From: V1-33 sp964523105
Lineage (GTDB): Bacteria > Verrucomicrobiota > Verrucomicrobiia > Verrucomicrobiales > V1-33
NCBI GenBank assembly: GCA_964523105.1
Contig: CAZFZN010000017.1
Coordinates: 62,001 to 126,000 of the forward strand
Direction: 5' to 3'
DNA: 64,000 nucleotides
Shown here: one piece after another, positions 18,518-26,648 of the stretch
How positions within the stretch are numbered: position 1 is the stretch's first letter
Layout: each line of letters starts with the position of its first letter
Position numbers and translations under genes: made by a program
Notes under the pieces: model-generated
Told to the model about the DNA's origin: nothing
Seen by the model: only the letters and a program-made list of their open reading frames with translations
Databases searched by the model: none

Positions 18518-18823
18518 TCAGTCGAAGAGTTGCAAATCCCACGCCGCGGCGCTGTCGGTCCAGAAGGCATGGAGGGTGTCGGCGGATTCCACGTCGCCGC
18601 GTCCGGTGATGAAAAGGAACAGCATGATGCCTGCTGCCGCCGCAAGTCCAATGACGGCGCGCAGCCATGCATGGAATTTGTCAGCGGGACCGGTGTCCTG
18701 CGCGGTGCCGCGAACGACCGCGGCCATGCGCGTTTCAAACGCCAGCTCCGCGCGCGATGCATCAAGCCGTGCGCCGGCGGTGCGGGCGCGGGACAGAAGT
18801 TCGCTCAGTTCGTTGTCGTGCAT
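18518..18823 (-). CDS. Small single-helix membrane protein, possible anti-sigma factor
   Basis: 101 residues: a charged cytosolic-looking N-terminal half (MHDNELSELLSRARTAGARL), one membrane helix at about 55-73, and a short acidic C-terminal tail. Its position between an ECF sigma gene and a Spy/CpxP-like gene on the same strand is that of an anti-sigma or regulatory membrane protein. I see no zinc-binding HxxxCxxC motif of ZAS-type anti-sigma factors, so the role is inferred from place and topology only. A palindromic repeat element separates it from the sigma gene upstream. Confidence 0.65.
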   Translation of the reverse strand: MHDNELSELLSRARTAGARLDASRAELAFETRMAAVVRGTAQDTGPADKFHAWLRAVIGLAAAAGIMLFLFITGRGDVESADTLHAFWTDSAAAWDLQLFD

Positions 18824-18844
18824 GGCGGCGAAGTCGGGTTCAGA

Positions 18845-18970
18845 TTTTAAACAGGAGGAAGCGGAGGGAGCAGAGGGCTTGGGATTTGGGTTTATGGATG
18901 TGCGTGAGGTTGTGGGGCGGGAATTCGATTTGTTCGAGTCTCTGCTTTCTCTGCGGCCTCCTGTTCAAAA
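18845..18970. repeat. Dispersed palindromic element, copy A
   Basis: Imperfect 31-base inverted repeat: left arm 18845-18875 starts TTTTAAACAGGAGGAA and ends AGCAGAG; right arm 18940-18970 is its complement with about 6 mismatches. The 64-base centre carries GGATTTGGGTTTATGG and GGAATTCG. A related copy in opposite orientation lies at 22134-22223. It begins right after the stop codon of the sigma factor gene. It could act as an mRNA hairpin or be a REP/MITE-like mobile repeat. Confidence 0.75.
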
Positions 18971-18972
18971 GT

Positions 18973-19545
18973 TCATGTCTTCTCCTGGCGAATGGTTTCG
19001 ACGGCGGCCTTCAGACTGGCGCGGGCGCGGTGGGCGCGGACTTTGACGTTGCCCTCGCTCCAGCCGGTCAATGCGGAGACCTCGCGCACGGTTTTATCCT
19101 CGAGTTCCAGCAGGGTGAGGATGAGCTGCTCCTTCGGATGCAGCCGGGTCATGGCGCGGCGCACCAGGACCAGCGCGTGGTTTTCCGCCTGCTCACCGGG
19201 CGACGCGCCTTCATGGAGATGGAGGTATTCGGGGATTTCGTCGTGCGAGACTTCGGATTCGCGGCGGCGGCGGTGCTTGCGGAGAAAGTCGAAGCAGGCG
19301 CGGACCGCGACACGGGTGAGCCAGTGCTCGAACGGTGCCTTGCGGCTCCATGTGGTGAGGCCGCGCCAGACGCGAATGAAGATGTCCTGGGCGAGGTCTT
19401 CGAGTTCGTGGTGATTGCGTGCATATTTCGCAGCCATGCCGAAGACGCGGCCCTTATGCCGTGCGATGATCCCCGTGAAGGCATCGGCATTTCCCGCGCA
19501 GGCGGCCTGCACCAGTTGGTCGTCTTCGCTCACGGCAGGCTTCAT
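18973..19545 (-). CDS. ECF-type RNA polymerase sigma factor
   Basis: 190 residues from the ATG at 19545. Sigma region 2 is seen at about 10-80 (DAFTGIIARHKGRVFGMA, then HELEDLAQDIFIRVWRGL), and region 4 at about 125-180 (LHPKEQLILTLLELEDKTV, TGWSEGNVKVRAHRARASLK, a helix-turn-helix that contacts the -35 element). No extra C-terminal domain. The gene is followed on the same strand by a one-helix membrane protein, a Spy/CpxP-like protein and the CotH giant, so an envelope-response regulon is likely. It is divergent from the sulfatase. Group assignment within ECF families is not attempted. Confidence 0.92.
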   Translation of the reverse strand: MKPAVSEDDQLVQAACAGNADAFTGIIARHKGRVFGMAAKYARNHHELEDLAQDIFIRVWRGLTTWSRKAPFEHWLTRVAVRACFDFLRKHRRRRESEVSHDEIPEYLHLHEGASPGEQAENHALVLVRRAMTRLHPKEQLILTLLELEDKTVREVSALTGWSEGNVKVRAHRARASLKAAVETIRQEKT

Positions 19546-19721
19546 GGCGGCGCGACTTCCCGGAGTCGAGCGCAAAGCGGTCGGGAGCGGAGAACACATG
19601 GAAATGGCGAGGAGCATAGAGAAGAAGGCCGCGGCAGGGGACGCACCTGCGGGGGGTGGAGGTTACAGATTCTGCTGGAGAAGCCCCCGCCGGCGGATTC
19701 AGTTCGCGCACCCGCCCCCCC

Positions 19722-21278
19722 ATGCAGTTTCTGCTCCCGTTTGTTGTCCTCCTCTTCGTCTGCGGCCCCGTCGCCGCAGCCCCGCGGCCGAATGTGCTGC
19801 TCATTCTCAGTGACGACCTCGGGTTTTCCGATTTGGGCTGCTACGGGAGTGAAATCGCGACGCCGAATCTCGACGGACTGGCGAAGGACGGCCTGCGCTT
19901 CACGCAGTTCTATAATACGGCGCGCTGCTGGCCGACCCGGGCGGCCATCCTGACCGGTTACTACGCCCAACAGGTGCGGCGCGATTCATTCGACGGCAGA
20001 GGCGGTGCCCGGGGCGTGCGTCCCGCATGGGCCCGGCTGCTGCCCGACCGGCTGCGGCCGCTGGGTTACCGCACGTGGCACAGCGGCAAATGGCACCTCG
20101 ACGGCAAGCCGCTGCAGAACGGATTCGACCGCAGTTACAGTCTCAACGACCAGGACCGGCATTTCTACCCGAAGCAGCACACCGAGGATGACAAGCCGCT
20201 GCCGCCGGTCGCGAAAGAGGCCGGCTATTACTCCAGCACCGCCATCGCGGATCACGCCATCACTTACCTGAAGGAACATTCGGAGAAGCACGCCGCGCAG
20301 CCGTTTTTTGGATTCCTCGCCTTCACGGCGCCGCACTTTCCGGTGCAGGCGCCGGCGGAGGACATCGCCCGCTACCGGGACCAGTACCTCGCCGGATGGG
20401 ATGCGATGCGCGAGGCCCGCTGGAAAAGCATGAGCGCGCTGGGACTGAGCGGCGGGCTTTCGTCCATCGAGCGGGAAATCGGTCCGCCCTATCCGTTTCC
20501 TGACGCGATCCAAAAACTCGGCCCTGACGAAGTGAACCGTCCGCTGCCGTGGACGGAACTCAGCGAATCGCAGCGCAAATTCCAGGCCGGGAAGATGGCG
20601 GTGCATGCCGCCATGGTGGACCGCATGGACCGTGAGATCGGGCGGGTGCTGGAGCAGCTTCGCAGCATGAATGTGCTGGAGAACACGCTGGTGATGTTCC
20701 TGTCCGACAACGGGGCAAGCGCCGAGATGATGGTGCGCGGCGACGGACACGACCCCAACGCCCACTGCGGCACCGGCGCGACGTTTCTCAGCATCGGCCC
20801 CGGCTGGTCGAGTCTGTGCAACACGCCGTTCCGCCGTCACAAAACATGGGTGCACGAAGGCGGCATTTCCACGCCGTGCATCGTGAGCTGGCCCGCCGGC
20901 ATCGCCGCCCGGGGCGAACTCCGCCGCACGCCCGCGCATGTGATCGATTTCGTCCCCACCGTGCTCGAACTCGCCGCCGGAAAACCCGGCGACGATGTCC
21001 CGCCAGCGCCTGGCCGCAGCCTGGCGCCGGCTTTTACCAAGGACGAAATCCTCACCCGCGAGCCGCTCTGGTGGCTCCACGAAGGCAACCGCCCGCTGCG
21101 CAGCGGCGACTGGAAACTCGTCGCCGCCAAAGACCAGCCCTGGGAACTTTACAATCTCGCCAAAGACCGCGCCGAGACCAAAAACCTCGCCGCGGAAATG
21201 CCGGACAAGGTGCGCGAACTGGCGGCGCAGTGGGAAAAACAGACGGAGGCCGGCAAAGCCCTGGCGCAGCGCGAATGA
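19722..21278 (+). CDS. Secreted type I arylsulfatase
   Basis: 518 residues from the ATG at 19722, which places a signal peptide (MQFLLPFVVLLFVCGPVAAA) at the N-terminus. Sulfatase hallmarks: metal-binding LSDDLGFSDLGCYG (DD at 31-32), and the maturation motif C69-W-P-T-R followed by AAILTG, in which the Cys is converted to formylglycine. GKWHLDGKPLQNGFD and MFLSDNGASAEM supply further metal and sulfate ligands. It should cleave sulfate esters, typically from sulfated polysaccharides, in the periplasm or outside; PVC bacteria carry many such genes. No neighbouring glycoside hydrolase points to a specific glycan. It ends 33 bases before menB, which is functionally unrelated. Confidence 0.93.
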   Translation: MQFLLPFVVLLFVCGPVAAAPRPNVLLILSDDLGFSDLGCYGSEIATPNLDGLAKDGLRFTQFYNTARCWPTRAAILTGYYAQQVRRDSFDGRGGARGVRPAWARLLPDRLRPLGYRTWHSGKWHLDGKPLQNGFDRSYSLNDQDRHFYPKQHTEDDKPLPPVAKEAGYYSSTAIADHAITYLKEHSEKHAAQPFFGFLAFTAPHFPVQAPAEDIARYRDQYLAGWDAMREARWKSMSALGLSGGLSSIEREIGPPYPFPDAIQKLGPDEVNRPLPWTELSESQRKFQAGKMAVHAAMVDRMDREIGRVLEQLRSMNVLENTLVMFLSDNGASAEMMVRGDGHDPNAHCGTGATFLSIGPGWSSLCNTPFRRHKTWVHEGGISTPCIVSWPAGIAARGELRRTPAHVIDFVPTVLELAAGKPGDDVPPAPGRSLAPAFTKDEILTREPLWWLHEGNRPLRSGDWKLVAAKDQPWELYNLAKDRAETKNLAAEMPDKVRELAAQWEKQTEAGKALAQRE

Positions 21279-21311
21279 TGCGGCCCTTGTCCGGCCTGCT
21301 TTTTCAAATCC

Positions 21312-22124
21312 ATGTGGACCCCCATCAAAGAATTCACCGACATCCGCTGCGAGAAATCCGCGGACGGCATCGCCAAGATCACCATCAACCGCCCGGAAGT
21401 GCGCAATGCCTTTCGCCCGCTCACGGTGCAGGAACTGCTCAAGGCCTTCGATCTCGTGCACGAAGACCCTGACATCGGCGTCGTGATTCTGACCGGCGAA
21501 GGCGACAAAGCGTTCTGCTCCGGCGGCGACCAGAAAGTGCGCGGCCACGCCGGTTACGTGGGCAGCGACGGGGTCCCGCGGCTCAATGTGCTCGACCTTC
21601 AGAAAAAAATCCGGAGCCTGCCCAAGCCGGTCATCGCGATGGTCGCCGGCTACGCCATCGGCGGCGGGCACGTGCTGCATGTCGTGTGCGATCTGACCAT
21701 CGCCGCGGACAACGCGCGCTTTGGCCAGACGGGGCCGAAAGTCGGCAGCTTCGACGGCGGGCTCGGCTCTTCCTACCTCGCGCGGATCGTGGGACAGAAG
21801 AAAGCCCGGGAGATCTGGTTTCTCTGCCGCCAGTATGATGCGCAGCAGGCGCTGGAAATGGGGCTGGTGAATGCCGTGGTGCCGCTCGCGGAGCTGGAGA
21901 CGGAAACCGTGAAGTGGGCGCGCGAAATTCTCCAGCACAGCCCGCTGGCGCTGCGCTGCCTCAAGTCCGCGCTCAATGCCGACTGCGACGGCCAGATGGG
22001 CCTGCTCGATCTCGCCGGCAATGCCACGCTGCTCTACTACATGAGCGAAGAGGCCAAAGAGGGAAAAAACGCCTTCGTCGAAAAGCGGAAACCCGACTTC
22101 AAAAAATTCCCGCGCGTCCCGTGA
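21312..22124 (+). CDS. menB: 1,4-dihydroxy-2-naphthoyl-CoA synthase
   Basis: 270 residues, matching the family length. It closes the second ring of the naphthoquinone by converting O-succinylbenzoyl-CoA to 1,4-dihydroxy-2-naphthoyl-CoA in menaquinone synthesis. MenB-specific crotonase signatures are present: FCSGGDQKVRG, the oxyanion-hole GYAIGGGHVLH, GQTGPKVGSFDGG and the C-terminal YYMSEEAKEGKNAF. These separate it from ordinary enoyl-CoA hydratases. Other men genes are not in the window. A palindromic repeat element follows directly after the stop codon. Confidence 0.96.
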   Translation: MWTPIKEFTDIRCEKSADGIAKITINRPEVRNAFRPLTVQELLKAFDLVHEDPDIGVVILTGEGDKAFCSGGDQKVRGHAGYVGSDGVPRLNVLDLQKKIRSLPKPVIAMVAGYAIGGGHVLHVVCDLTIAADNARFGQTGPKVGSFDGGLGSSYLARIVGQKKAREIWFLCRQYDAQQALEMGLVNAVVPLAELETETVKWAREILQHSPLALRCLKSALNADCDGQMGLLDLAGNATLLYYMSEEAKEGKNAFVEKRKPDFKKFPRVP

Positions 22125-22133
22125 TAAGTTTCT

Positions 22134-22223
22134 GAACAGGAGGCCTCAGAGGAAGCAGAGAGGTTGACGAATTCCATCTGAACTCAAATCCAAAACCTCT
22201 GCTCCCTCCGTTTCCTCCTGTTC
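22134..22223. repeat. Dispersed palindromic element, copy B (inverted relative to copy A)
   Basis: Arms GAACAGGAGGCC...AGCAGAG (from 22134) and CTCTGCTCCCTCCG...CCTGTTC (to 22223) pair with 22 of 27 positions. The right arm read in complement matches the left arm of copy A at 25 of 26 bases (AACAGGAGGAA, CGGAGGGAGCAGAG), and the central GGATTTG and GAATTCG words recur, with about 25 fewer bases between. It lies between menB and the DUF423 gene. Confidence 0.75.
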
Positions 22224-22265
22224 CAATCCTCCGTCCATCAAGCATTCCCAACCCCTCCTGTCGCC

Positions 22266-22631
22266 ATGAACCACACCCTCGCTGCCCGCATTGCCGCCGG
22301 ACTCGCCATGCTTGGCGTGGCCCTCGGAGCCTTCGGCGCGCACGGCCTCAAGGAAACCCTGACCGCCTCGCCGAACGGCGTGGAAACCTGGAAAACCGCC
22401 GTGCTCTATCACCTCATCCACGCCGTGGCCATGTGGGTCGCGGCCCTGCATCAGTTCAGCCTGCGCGTCTGGTGGCTCTTCGCCGGGGGCATCGTGCTGT
22501 TCAGCGGCAGCCTGTATCTGCTGACGACGCTGCATTGGAAATGGCTGGGGCCTGTGACACCGATCGGAGGCGTGCTCTTCATCGCCGGCTGGGCGACGCT
22601 GGTTTTGAAAACTCCGAAGCAGGCGTCGTAA
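22266..22631 (+). CDS. DUF423 family integral membrane protein
   Basis: 121 residues with four predicted membrane helices. The DUF423 (YwdK/YgdD-like) signature is clear: GVALGAFGAHGLKETL near the start, YHLIHAVAMWVAAL in the middle, and FSGSLYLLTTLHWKWLGPV then GGVLFIAGW near the end. The family is widespread and of unknown function. Lone gene with an A/C-rich leader and no clear Shine-Dalgarno sequence. Confidence 0.9.
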   Translation: MNHTLAARIAAGLAMLGVALGAFGAHGLKETLTASPNGVETWKTAVLYHLIHAVAMWVAALHQFSLRVWWLFAGGIVLFSGSLYLLTTLHWKWLGPVTPIGGVLFIAGWATLVLKTPKQAS

Positions 22632-22677
22632 CTTTCCTGTCCTTGAAGGGAGGCGCCGCTTGTGTCAGTGGTGCAGT

Positions 22678-23256
22678 GTGAAAACCCTCCTGCTCCTCTG
22701 TTGCCTCACATTCAGCGCTGCGGCGCAAACTCCCGCGGAACTTGTGACCGCGGCGCGTGCGCAGGTGGGCCGGACGACGGTTTATGATCCGGCCTACGTG
22801 ACGCTGAAGTATCCCGGGGGCGATCCGCCGCCGGAGCGCGGGGTCTGCACGGATGTGGTGATCCGCGCCCTGCGCGCCGCGTTCAGCGCCGACCTGCAGA
22901 AGCTGGTGCACGAGGACATGGCGGCGAACTTTTCCGCCTATCCGAAAATCTGGGGCTTGAAAAAGACGGATAAAAACATCGACCACCGCCGCGTGCCGAA
23001 TCTGCAGCAGTACTTCGAGCGGCGCGGCATGAAACTGCCGGTGACGAAAAACTCCGCGGACTATCAGCCCGGCGACCTCGTGACCTGCACCGTGCCGCCG
23101 CATCTGCCGCACATCATGATCGTGAGCGACAAAAAGAACGCCGACGGCGTGCCGCTGGTCATCCACAACATCGGGCGCGGCGCGCAGGAGGAGGACTGTC
23201 TCTTGACCTGGCCGCTGACCGGGCACTTTCGCTGGAAATTGCCGCCCAAGCCGTGA
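22678..23256 (+). CDS. Exported DUF1287 family protein
   Basis: About 192 residues from a GTG at 22678 that opens a signal peptide (KTLLLLCCLTFSAAAQ); an earlier TTG at 22660 is less likely. The conserved parts of DUF1287 are all visible: ARAQVGRTTVYDPAY, RGVCTDVVIRALR, NIDHRRVPNLQQYFERRG, YQPGDLVTC and HIMIVSD. The Cys in GVCTDV and the later His in PHIMIVSD suggest an NlpC/P60-like Cys-His arrangement, so a cell-wall-related hydrolase is possible; this is inference, as the family function is unknown. Periplasmic. Confidence 0.85.
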   Translation: MKTLLLLCCLTFSAAAQTPAELVTAARAQVGRTTVYDPAYVTLKYPGGDPPPERGVCTDVVIRALRAAFSADLQKLVHEDMAANFSAYPKIWGLKKTDKNIDHRRVPNLQQYFERRGMKLPVTKNSADYQPGDLVTCTVPPHLPHIMIVSDKKNADGVPLVIHNIGRGAQEEDCLLTWPLTGHFRWKLPPKP

Positions 23257-23292
23257 CTTGAAGCCGGGCGGCGGCTGTGTCAGAGGGCGGGC

Positions 23293-23856
23293 ATGAAACG
23301 GCTGCTCCTGCTCCCCGCCCTGCTCTGTCTCCACGCCTGCGACAAGGCGGAGGAAAAACCGCATTCCGTCGCCCCCGCGGCGCTGCCCCCGGCGAAACCG
23401 GTGCCGCGTCCCGTGCCGTCCCCCGCCGCCGCGCCTGCCGCAGTTTCCACGCCCACCGTGGAAAAGGAGACACCGCCACCCCCGCCACCGCCGCCGCCCA
23501 CTGCGGAGGAACTGCAGGCGCTCCAGACCGAGGTGGACGCGGTGCTGAGCCTCGGGGCGCCGCTGCTGGAGGGCGGCACGGTGGAGGATCCTGCGGCGCT
23601 GCGCGGGCGGATTATCGAACTGCTCAAGCGCCGCGGCCGGATGCTGCCGGGCATGACGGCGGAGCAGCGCGCCGAAACCATCAAGCAGTTCGCGCCGGTC
23701 CTGGAAGTGCACACGAAACTCATTCCGGCTTCGAATGTGCTGGAGATGCTGGAGAACAGCCGGAGCCGGGTGCCGGGCGTGCCTCCGCCTCGCGCGGAGG
23801 GCACGGAAGCGCCGCCGCAGGATGCGCCGCCTCCTGACAACGCTCCGCCGCAGTGA
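23293..23856 (+). CDS. Proline-rich lipoprotein, unknown function
   Basis: 187 residues. Signal MKRLLLLPALLCLHAC gives a lipobox LHAC with Cys16. Residues 20-70 are Pro/Ala-rich with a run of nine prolines, which would form an extended stalk. A short helical domain (about 70-150, EELQALQTEVDAVLSLGAPL) follows, then a Pro/Asp-rich tail. No family is recognised. Its stop overlaps the region upstream of the next lipoprotein gene, so the two probably form an operon. Confidence 0.6.
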   Translation: MKRLLLLPALLCLHACDKAEEKPHSVAPAALPPAKPVPRPVPSPAAAPAAVSTPTVEKETPPPPPPPPPTAEELQALQTEVDAVLSLGAPLLEGGTVEDPAALRGRIIELLKRRGRMLPGMTAEQRAETIKQFAPVLEVHTKLIPASNVLEMLENSRSRVPGVPPPRAEGTEAPPQDAPPPDNAPPQ

Positions 23857-23879
23857 GGATTCGAGACGACGACTGCGCC

Positions 23880-25490
23880 ATGCCGGAGAGACGCGCGCGC
23901 ACCGCGTTGCGCCGCCTGCTGCTCTGGCTGCCGCTGCTGGCGGTGGTATCGTGTGTCTCGCCCGCCGGTGGAATGTCGCATCGCGCGCACCGGCTGGATG
24001 CCGCCTTGCGGGAATTGCAGGCGGCATGGGAGGGGCTCCCGCCTGACGGCGCCGCCGGCGCGGAGCGGACGGCACAATATGGCGAGCGTCTGGAGGATTT
24101 TCTGCAGGCTCTGAACCGCCACTCACCGCCGCCCGCCTGGACCGGCACGCAGTCCGTGGCGGGCTGGAGTGTCACCTTTGCGGGCGATCCGCAGGGGCTG
24201 GAATCGATCCCGCCGTCCTGGTGCCGCAGCATCTCCACGGTGGAACCTGCCAAACCTCTGCCGGGCCTCCGCGGGGAGCGTGTTGCCGGTGCCGGAATTG
24301 GCCTGCCGGTGATCATGCACCAGCCGCGCGTGGAGGGGGCCGCGGACCGGTTCGTGCCGCTCAACGGACGTTTCCATCCCGCAACCCTGACGGCGGAATT
24401 CACGGCATCCCGCGGCGTGACCCTGACATTCCATCACACCCGCAAGGTGCGCGCCGCGGCGCTGCGCGGCACGACGCGGCCGCTGGCCTTCGATGTTTCC
24501 GCCGCCGTCGCCGCCGCGATGCCGCGGCGGTTCTTCCGCCGGTATGCGCTGCGCGGACTGCTTGCTCCGGAGGAGGACCTCGCGGTGGCCAGCATTTATG
24601 CGCCGGAGCCGTTCGATCCGGAAAAAATCCCCGTCGTGCTGGTGCACGGCATCGACTCCGCGCCTCACATCTGGGCCAATGTGATGAACGAGATGGCCGC
24701 CGATCCGGTGCTCAGCCGCCGCTGTCAGGCATGGTATTTTCTTTATCCCACCGGCCTGGGCATCCATGAAGCCGCGGCGCGCCTGCGCTCCACCCTCACG
24801 GAAGCACGCGACTGCTACGATCCGCGGCGCCGCTCCGCCGCCATGAGCCGAACCGTGCTCGCCGGGCACAGTCTCGGCGGTCTGCTGTGTAAAATGCAGA
24901 TCATGGACAGCGGTCAGGATTTGCACTACGCCTTCTGGACGCGGCCGCTGAAGGACCTTCCCCTGAGCGAAGAAACCCGGGGCGTGGTGGAGCAGTCGCT
25001 GCACTTCCGCCGCGTGCCGTTTGTGAGCCGGGCCGTGTTCATCGCCACGCCCCATCGCGGCAGCGAAGTCACCGACATTTCCATGATGCGCCTGCTTTTC
25101 AAACTCGGCCGGCCGCCCCGGATCGTGACCGGACTCGTGCGCGAAATGTCCTCCGTGGCCCGGGCCATGGTGAATCCCCGGCTGCACCGGTTCGAAACCT
25201 ACGGCGTGCGCTCCAGTGAGGGGCTTTCGCCGCACCATCCGCTGCTGGAAGCGCTCAACCGCCGGCCGCTCCTTGCGCCTCACGACAACATCATCGCCAT
25301 TTTCCCTCCGATGAGCTTCGGCAAACCCCGCGAGGAGTCCACCGACGGCGTCGTCCCCTGGAGCAGCGCCGCCCTTCCCGGTGCCGAATCCACTTCCTCC
25401 ATCACCGCATTCCACAGCTGTATCACCGACCCGGAACTGGCGGAAAAACTCCTCACCGTGCTGCGGCGGCACCTCGCCACGGCGGATTGA
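23880..25490 (+). CDS. Lipase-like alpha/beta hydrolase lipoprotein
   Basis: 536 residues from the ATG at 23880 (a GTG at 23853 overlaps the previous gene). A basic N-terminus, hydrophobic LLLWLPLLAVVSC and a following Cys mark a probable lipoprotein. After a 240-residue N-terminal region of unknown fold comes an alpha/beta hydrolase: VVLVHGIDSAPHIW (oxyanion region), nucleophile elbow GHSLGG with the catalytic Ser, IATPHRGSEV, and a plausible late acid/His region (STDGVVPWSSA, then ITAFHSCI). The overall pattern resembles esterases and lipases of PGAP1/DUF676 type. It may act on lipids or acyl esters in the periplasm; substrate unknown. Confidence 0.82.
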   Translation: MPERRARTALRRLLLWLPLLAVVSCVSPAGGMSHRAHRLDAALRELQAAWEGLPPDGAAGAERTAQYGERLEDFLQALNRHSPPPAWTGTQSVAGWSVTFAGDPQGLESIPPSWCRSISTVEPAKPLPGLRGERVAGAGIGLPVIMHQPRVEGAADRFVPLNGRFHPATLTAEFTASRGVTLTFHHTRKVRAAALRGTTRPLAFDVSAAVAAAMPRRFFRRYALRGLLAPEEDLAVASIYAPEPFDPEKIPVVLVHGIDSAPHIWANVMNEMAADPVLSRRCQAWYFLYPTGLGIHEAAARLRSTLTEARDCYDPRRRSAAMSRTVLAGHSLGGLLCKMQIMDSGQDLHYAFWTRPLKDLPLSEETRGVVEQSLHFRRVPFVSRAVFIATPHRGSEVTDISMMRLLFKLGRPPRIVTGLVREMSSVARAMVNPRLHRFETYGVRSSEGLSPHHPLLEALNRRPLLAPHDNIIAIFPPMSFGKPREESTDGVVPWSSAALPGAESTSSITAFHSCITDPELAEKLLTVLRRHLATAD

Positions 25491-25546
25491 GCACGGCGGA
25501 TCGCAACGCCGCGATTCCCAACGGCAAAAAAGTCCCGTCATGGTTG

Positions 25547-25575
25547 TTGACACTCTCCGGCGAAACTGTCATGAG
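25547..25575 (+). promoter_or_regulatory. Candidate promoter of the proline-rich membrane protein gene
   Basis: A perfect -35 hexamer TTGACA (25547-25552) is followed after 17 bases by CATGAG (25570-25575), a weak -10. The start codon lies 36 bases downstream at 25612. The good -35 and the correct spacing support it; the -10 does not. Confidence 0.3.
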
Positions 25576-25611
25576 TCGGAAAAATCCCTCCAACCCACCA
25601 GGCAATTCCCT

Positions 25612-26445
25612 ATGAGCGAACAGGAAAACCAACCGCCATCCCCGCCGCGGCCGACCGTTAAGACTTCGGCAGTGCCTTTGAAGAAGGAAACCGTGCGCAT
25701 CACACTGCGCCCCCAGGGTCCCGGCGGCGATGCCCCCCCTCCTCCACCGCCTCCGGCTGCCGCCACGGCGCCGATTCCGCCGGCTCCGACGGCTCCCATG
25801 CCGCCGGCACCGCGCCCGGTGTCTCCCACCATTCCGCTCGCGCCGCCGCCCCGTCCGGTTGTTCCCGGAGCGCCTCCTTCCGCCGGCGCACCGCGTCCCG
25901 CGCCTCCTTCCGCACCCATCGGAGCCAAGACGATTCCCCTTTCCCAGCCTCCGCGGCCCTCGACGCCGACGGTCGTCAAGCCCACCGGAGTCATCGGTTC
26001 CGGCACTCCGACGACGCAGCCGCTCCCGCGCGCCACTGTCAAGCTCCAGCCCACCGCCACTCCCTCCGCTTCCATCAGCAGCGTCAACGTCCGCACCACG
26101 GCGCTCGACGATGAAGAGGACGAAGTGGACGAAGGCCCGCTCAACATCATGGGCTGGGTCGGTCTCGCCGGCGCCATCGCCGCTGTGATCGGCGTGCTCG
26201 CCAGCTGGGACAAAGTGGAATTCTTCTCCCAGGGCACCATCCCGCTGGAAGCCAATGCCTCCGCCAAAGCCCGGGAGGAAGCGATCAAGAGCTGGAACAA
26301 TTCTCCCAAGGATGAAGGCATGAAGCTCAATGCGGACTTCTCGCCCTTCGACCGCAAGACCGCCGACGGCAACATCACTTCCGAGTACGACCGGATTCAG
26401 CCCAAGACTCCGGAACGTCCCGCCGACCCCTACGTCTCCAACTAA
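25612..26445 (+). CDS. Proline-rich single-pass membrane protein, unknown function
   Basis: 277 residues from the ATG at 25612. Residues 1-35 are polar; 36-135 are dominated by Pro/Ala/Thr with PPPPPPP runs and repeated IPLxxPPRP units; then an acidic patch DDEEDEVDEG (about 165-174), one membrane helix at about 178-196 (MGWVGLAGAIAAVIGVLAS), and a soluble C-terminal segment (about 80 residues) ending ERPADPYVSN. Topology predicts a long disordered cytoplasmic arm and a short external domain. No family is recognised. A 24-codon membrane peptide gene follows by 21 bases and a terminator closes the unit. Confidence 0.7.
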   Translation: MSEQENQPPSPPRPTVKTSAVPLKKETVRITLRPQGPGGDAPPPPPPPAAATAPIPPAPTAPMPPAPRPVSPTIPLAPPPRPVVPGAPPSAGAPRPAPPSAPIGAKTIPLSQPPRPSTPTVVKPTGVIGSGTPTTQPLPRATVKLQPTATPSASISSVNVRTTALDDEEDEVDEGPLNIMGWVGLAGAIAAVIGVLASWDKVEFFSQGTIPLEANASAKAREEAIKSWNNSPKDEGMKLNADFSPFDRKTADGNITSEYDRIQPKTPERPADPYVSN

Positions 26446-26466
26446 TCTCAACGCTTCTACACTCTC

Positions 26467-26541
26467 ATGGGACCCGTTATTTTTCTGCTCATCGGCGCGC
26501 TTGGCGCCATCGCCGGCATCGTGCTCACCAGCTACATGTAA
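26467..26541 (+). CDS. 24-residue membrane peptide
   Basis: ATG at 26467, stop TAA at 26539-26541: MGPVIFLLIGALGAI then AGIVLTSYM. Nearly the whole peptide is one hydrophobic helix with GxxxGA-type small-residue spacing (GALGAIAG) suited to helix packing. It lies 21 bases after the proline-rich membrane protein gene and 25 bases before a terminator, so it is transcribed with that gene. Codons are GC-rich at third positions like neighbouring genes. Too short for standard gene callers; expression is unproved. Confidence 0.55.
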   Translation: MGPVIFLLIGALGAIAGIVLTSYM

Positions 26542-26566
26542 GCCGCCCGGCCCACATTCTTCTGCG

Positions 26567-26600
26567 AAACCCGCCGCGAGTGCTCCTCCGGCGGGTTTTT
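26567..26600 (+). terminator. Rho-independent terminator
   Basis: Stem AACCCGCCG (26568-26576) pairs with CGGCGGGTT (26589-26597), 12-base loop, followed by further T residues to 26600. It closes the unit made of the proline-rich membrane protein and the 24-residue peptide. Confidence 0.8.
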
Positions 26601-26648
26601 CATTTCCCGCTTTCCACCACCGTGCGCGGCACCGCCGGCACCGCTGGA

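Noticed and set aside
19986..21938. 650-codon minus-strand open frame
   Set aside because: It lies antisense to the sulfatase and menB genes, both with strong family matches; it has no recognisable domain.
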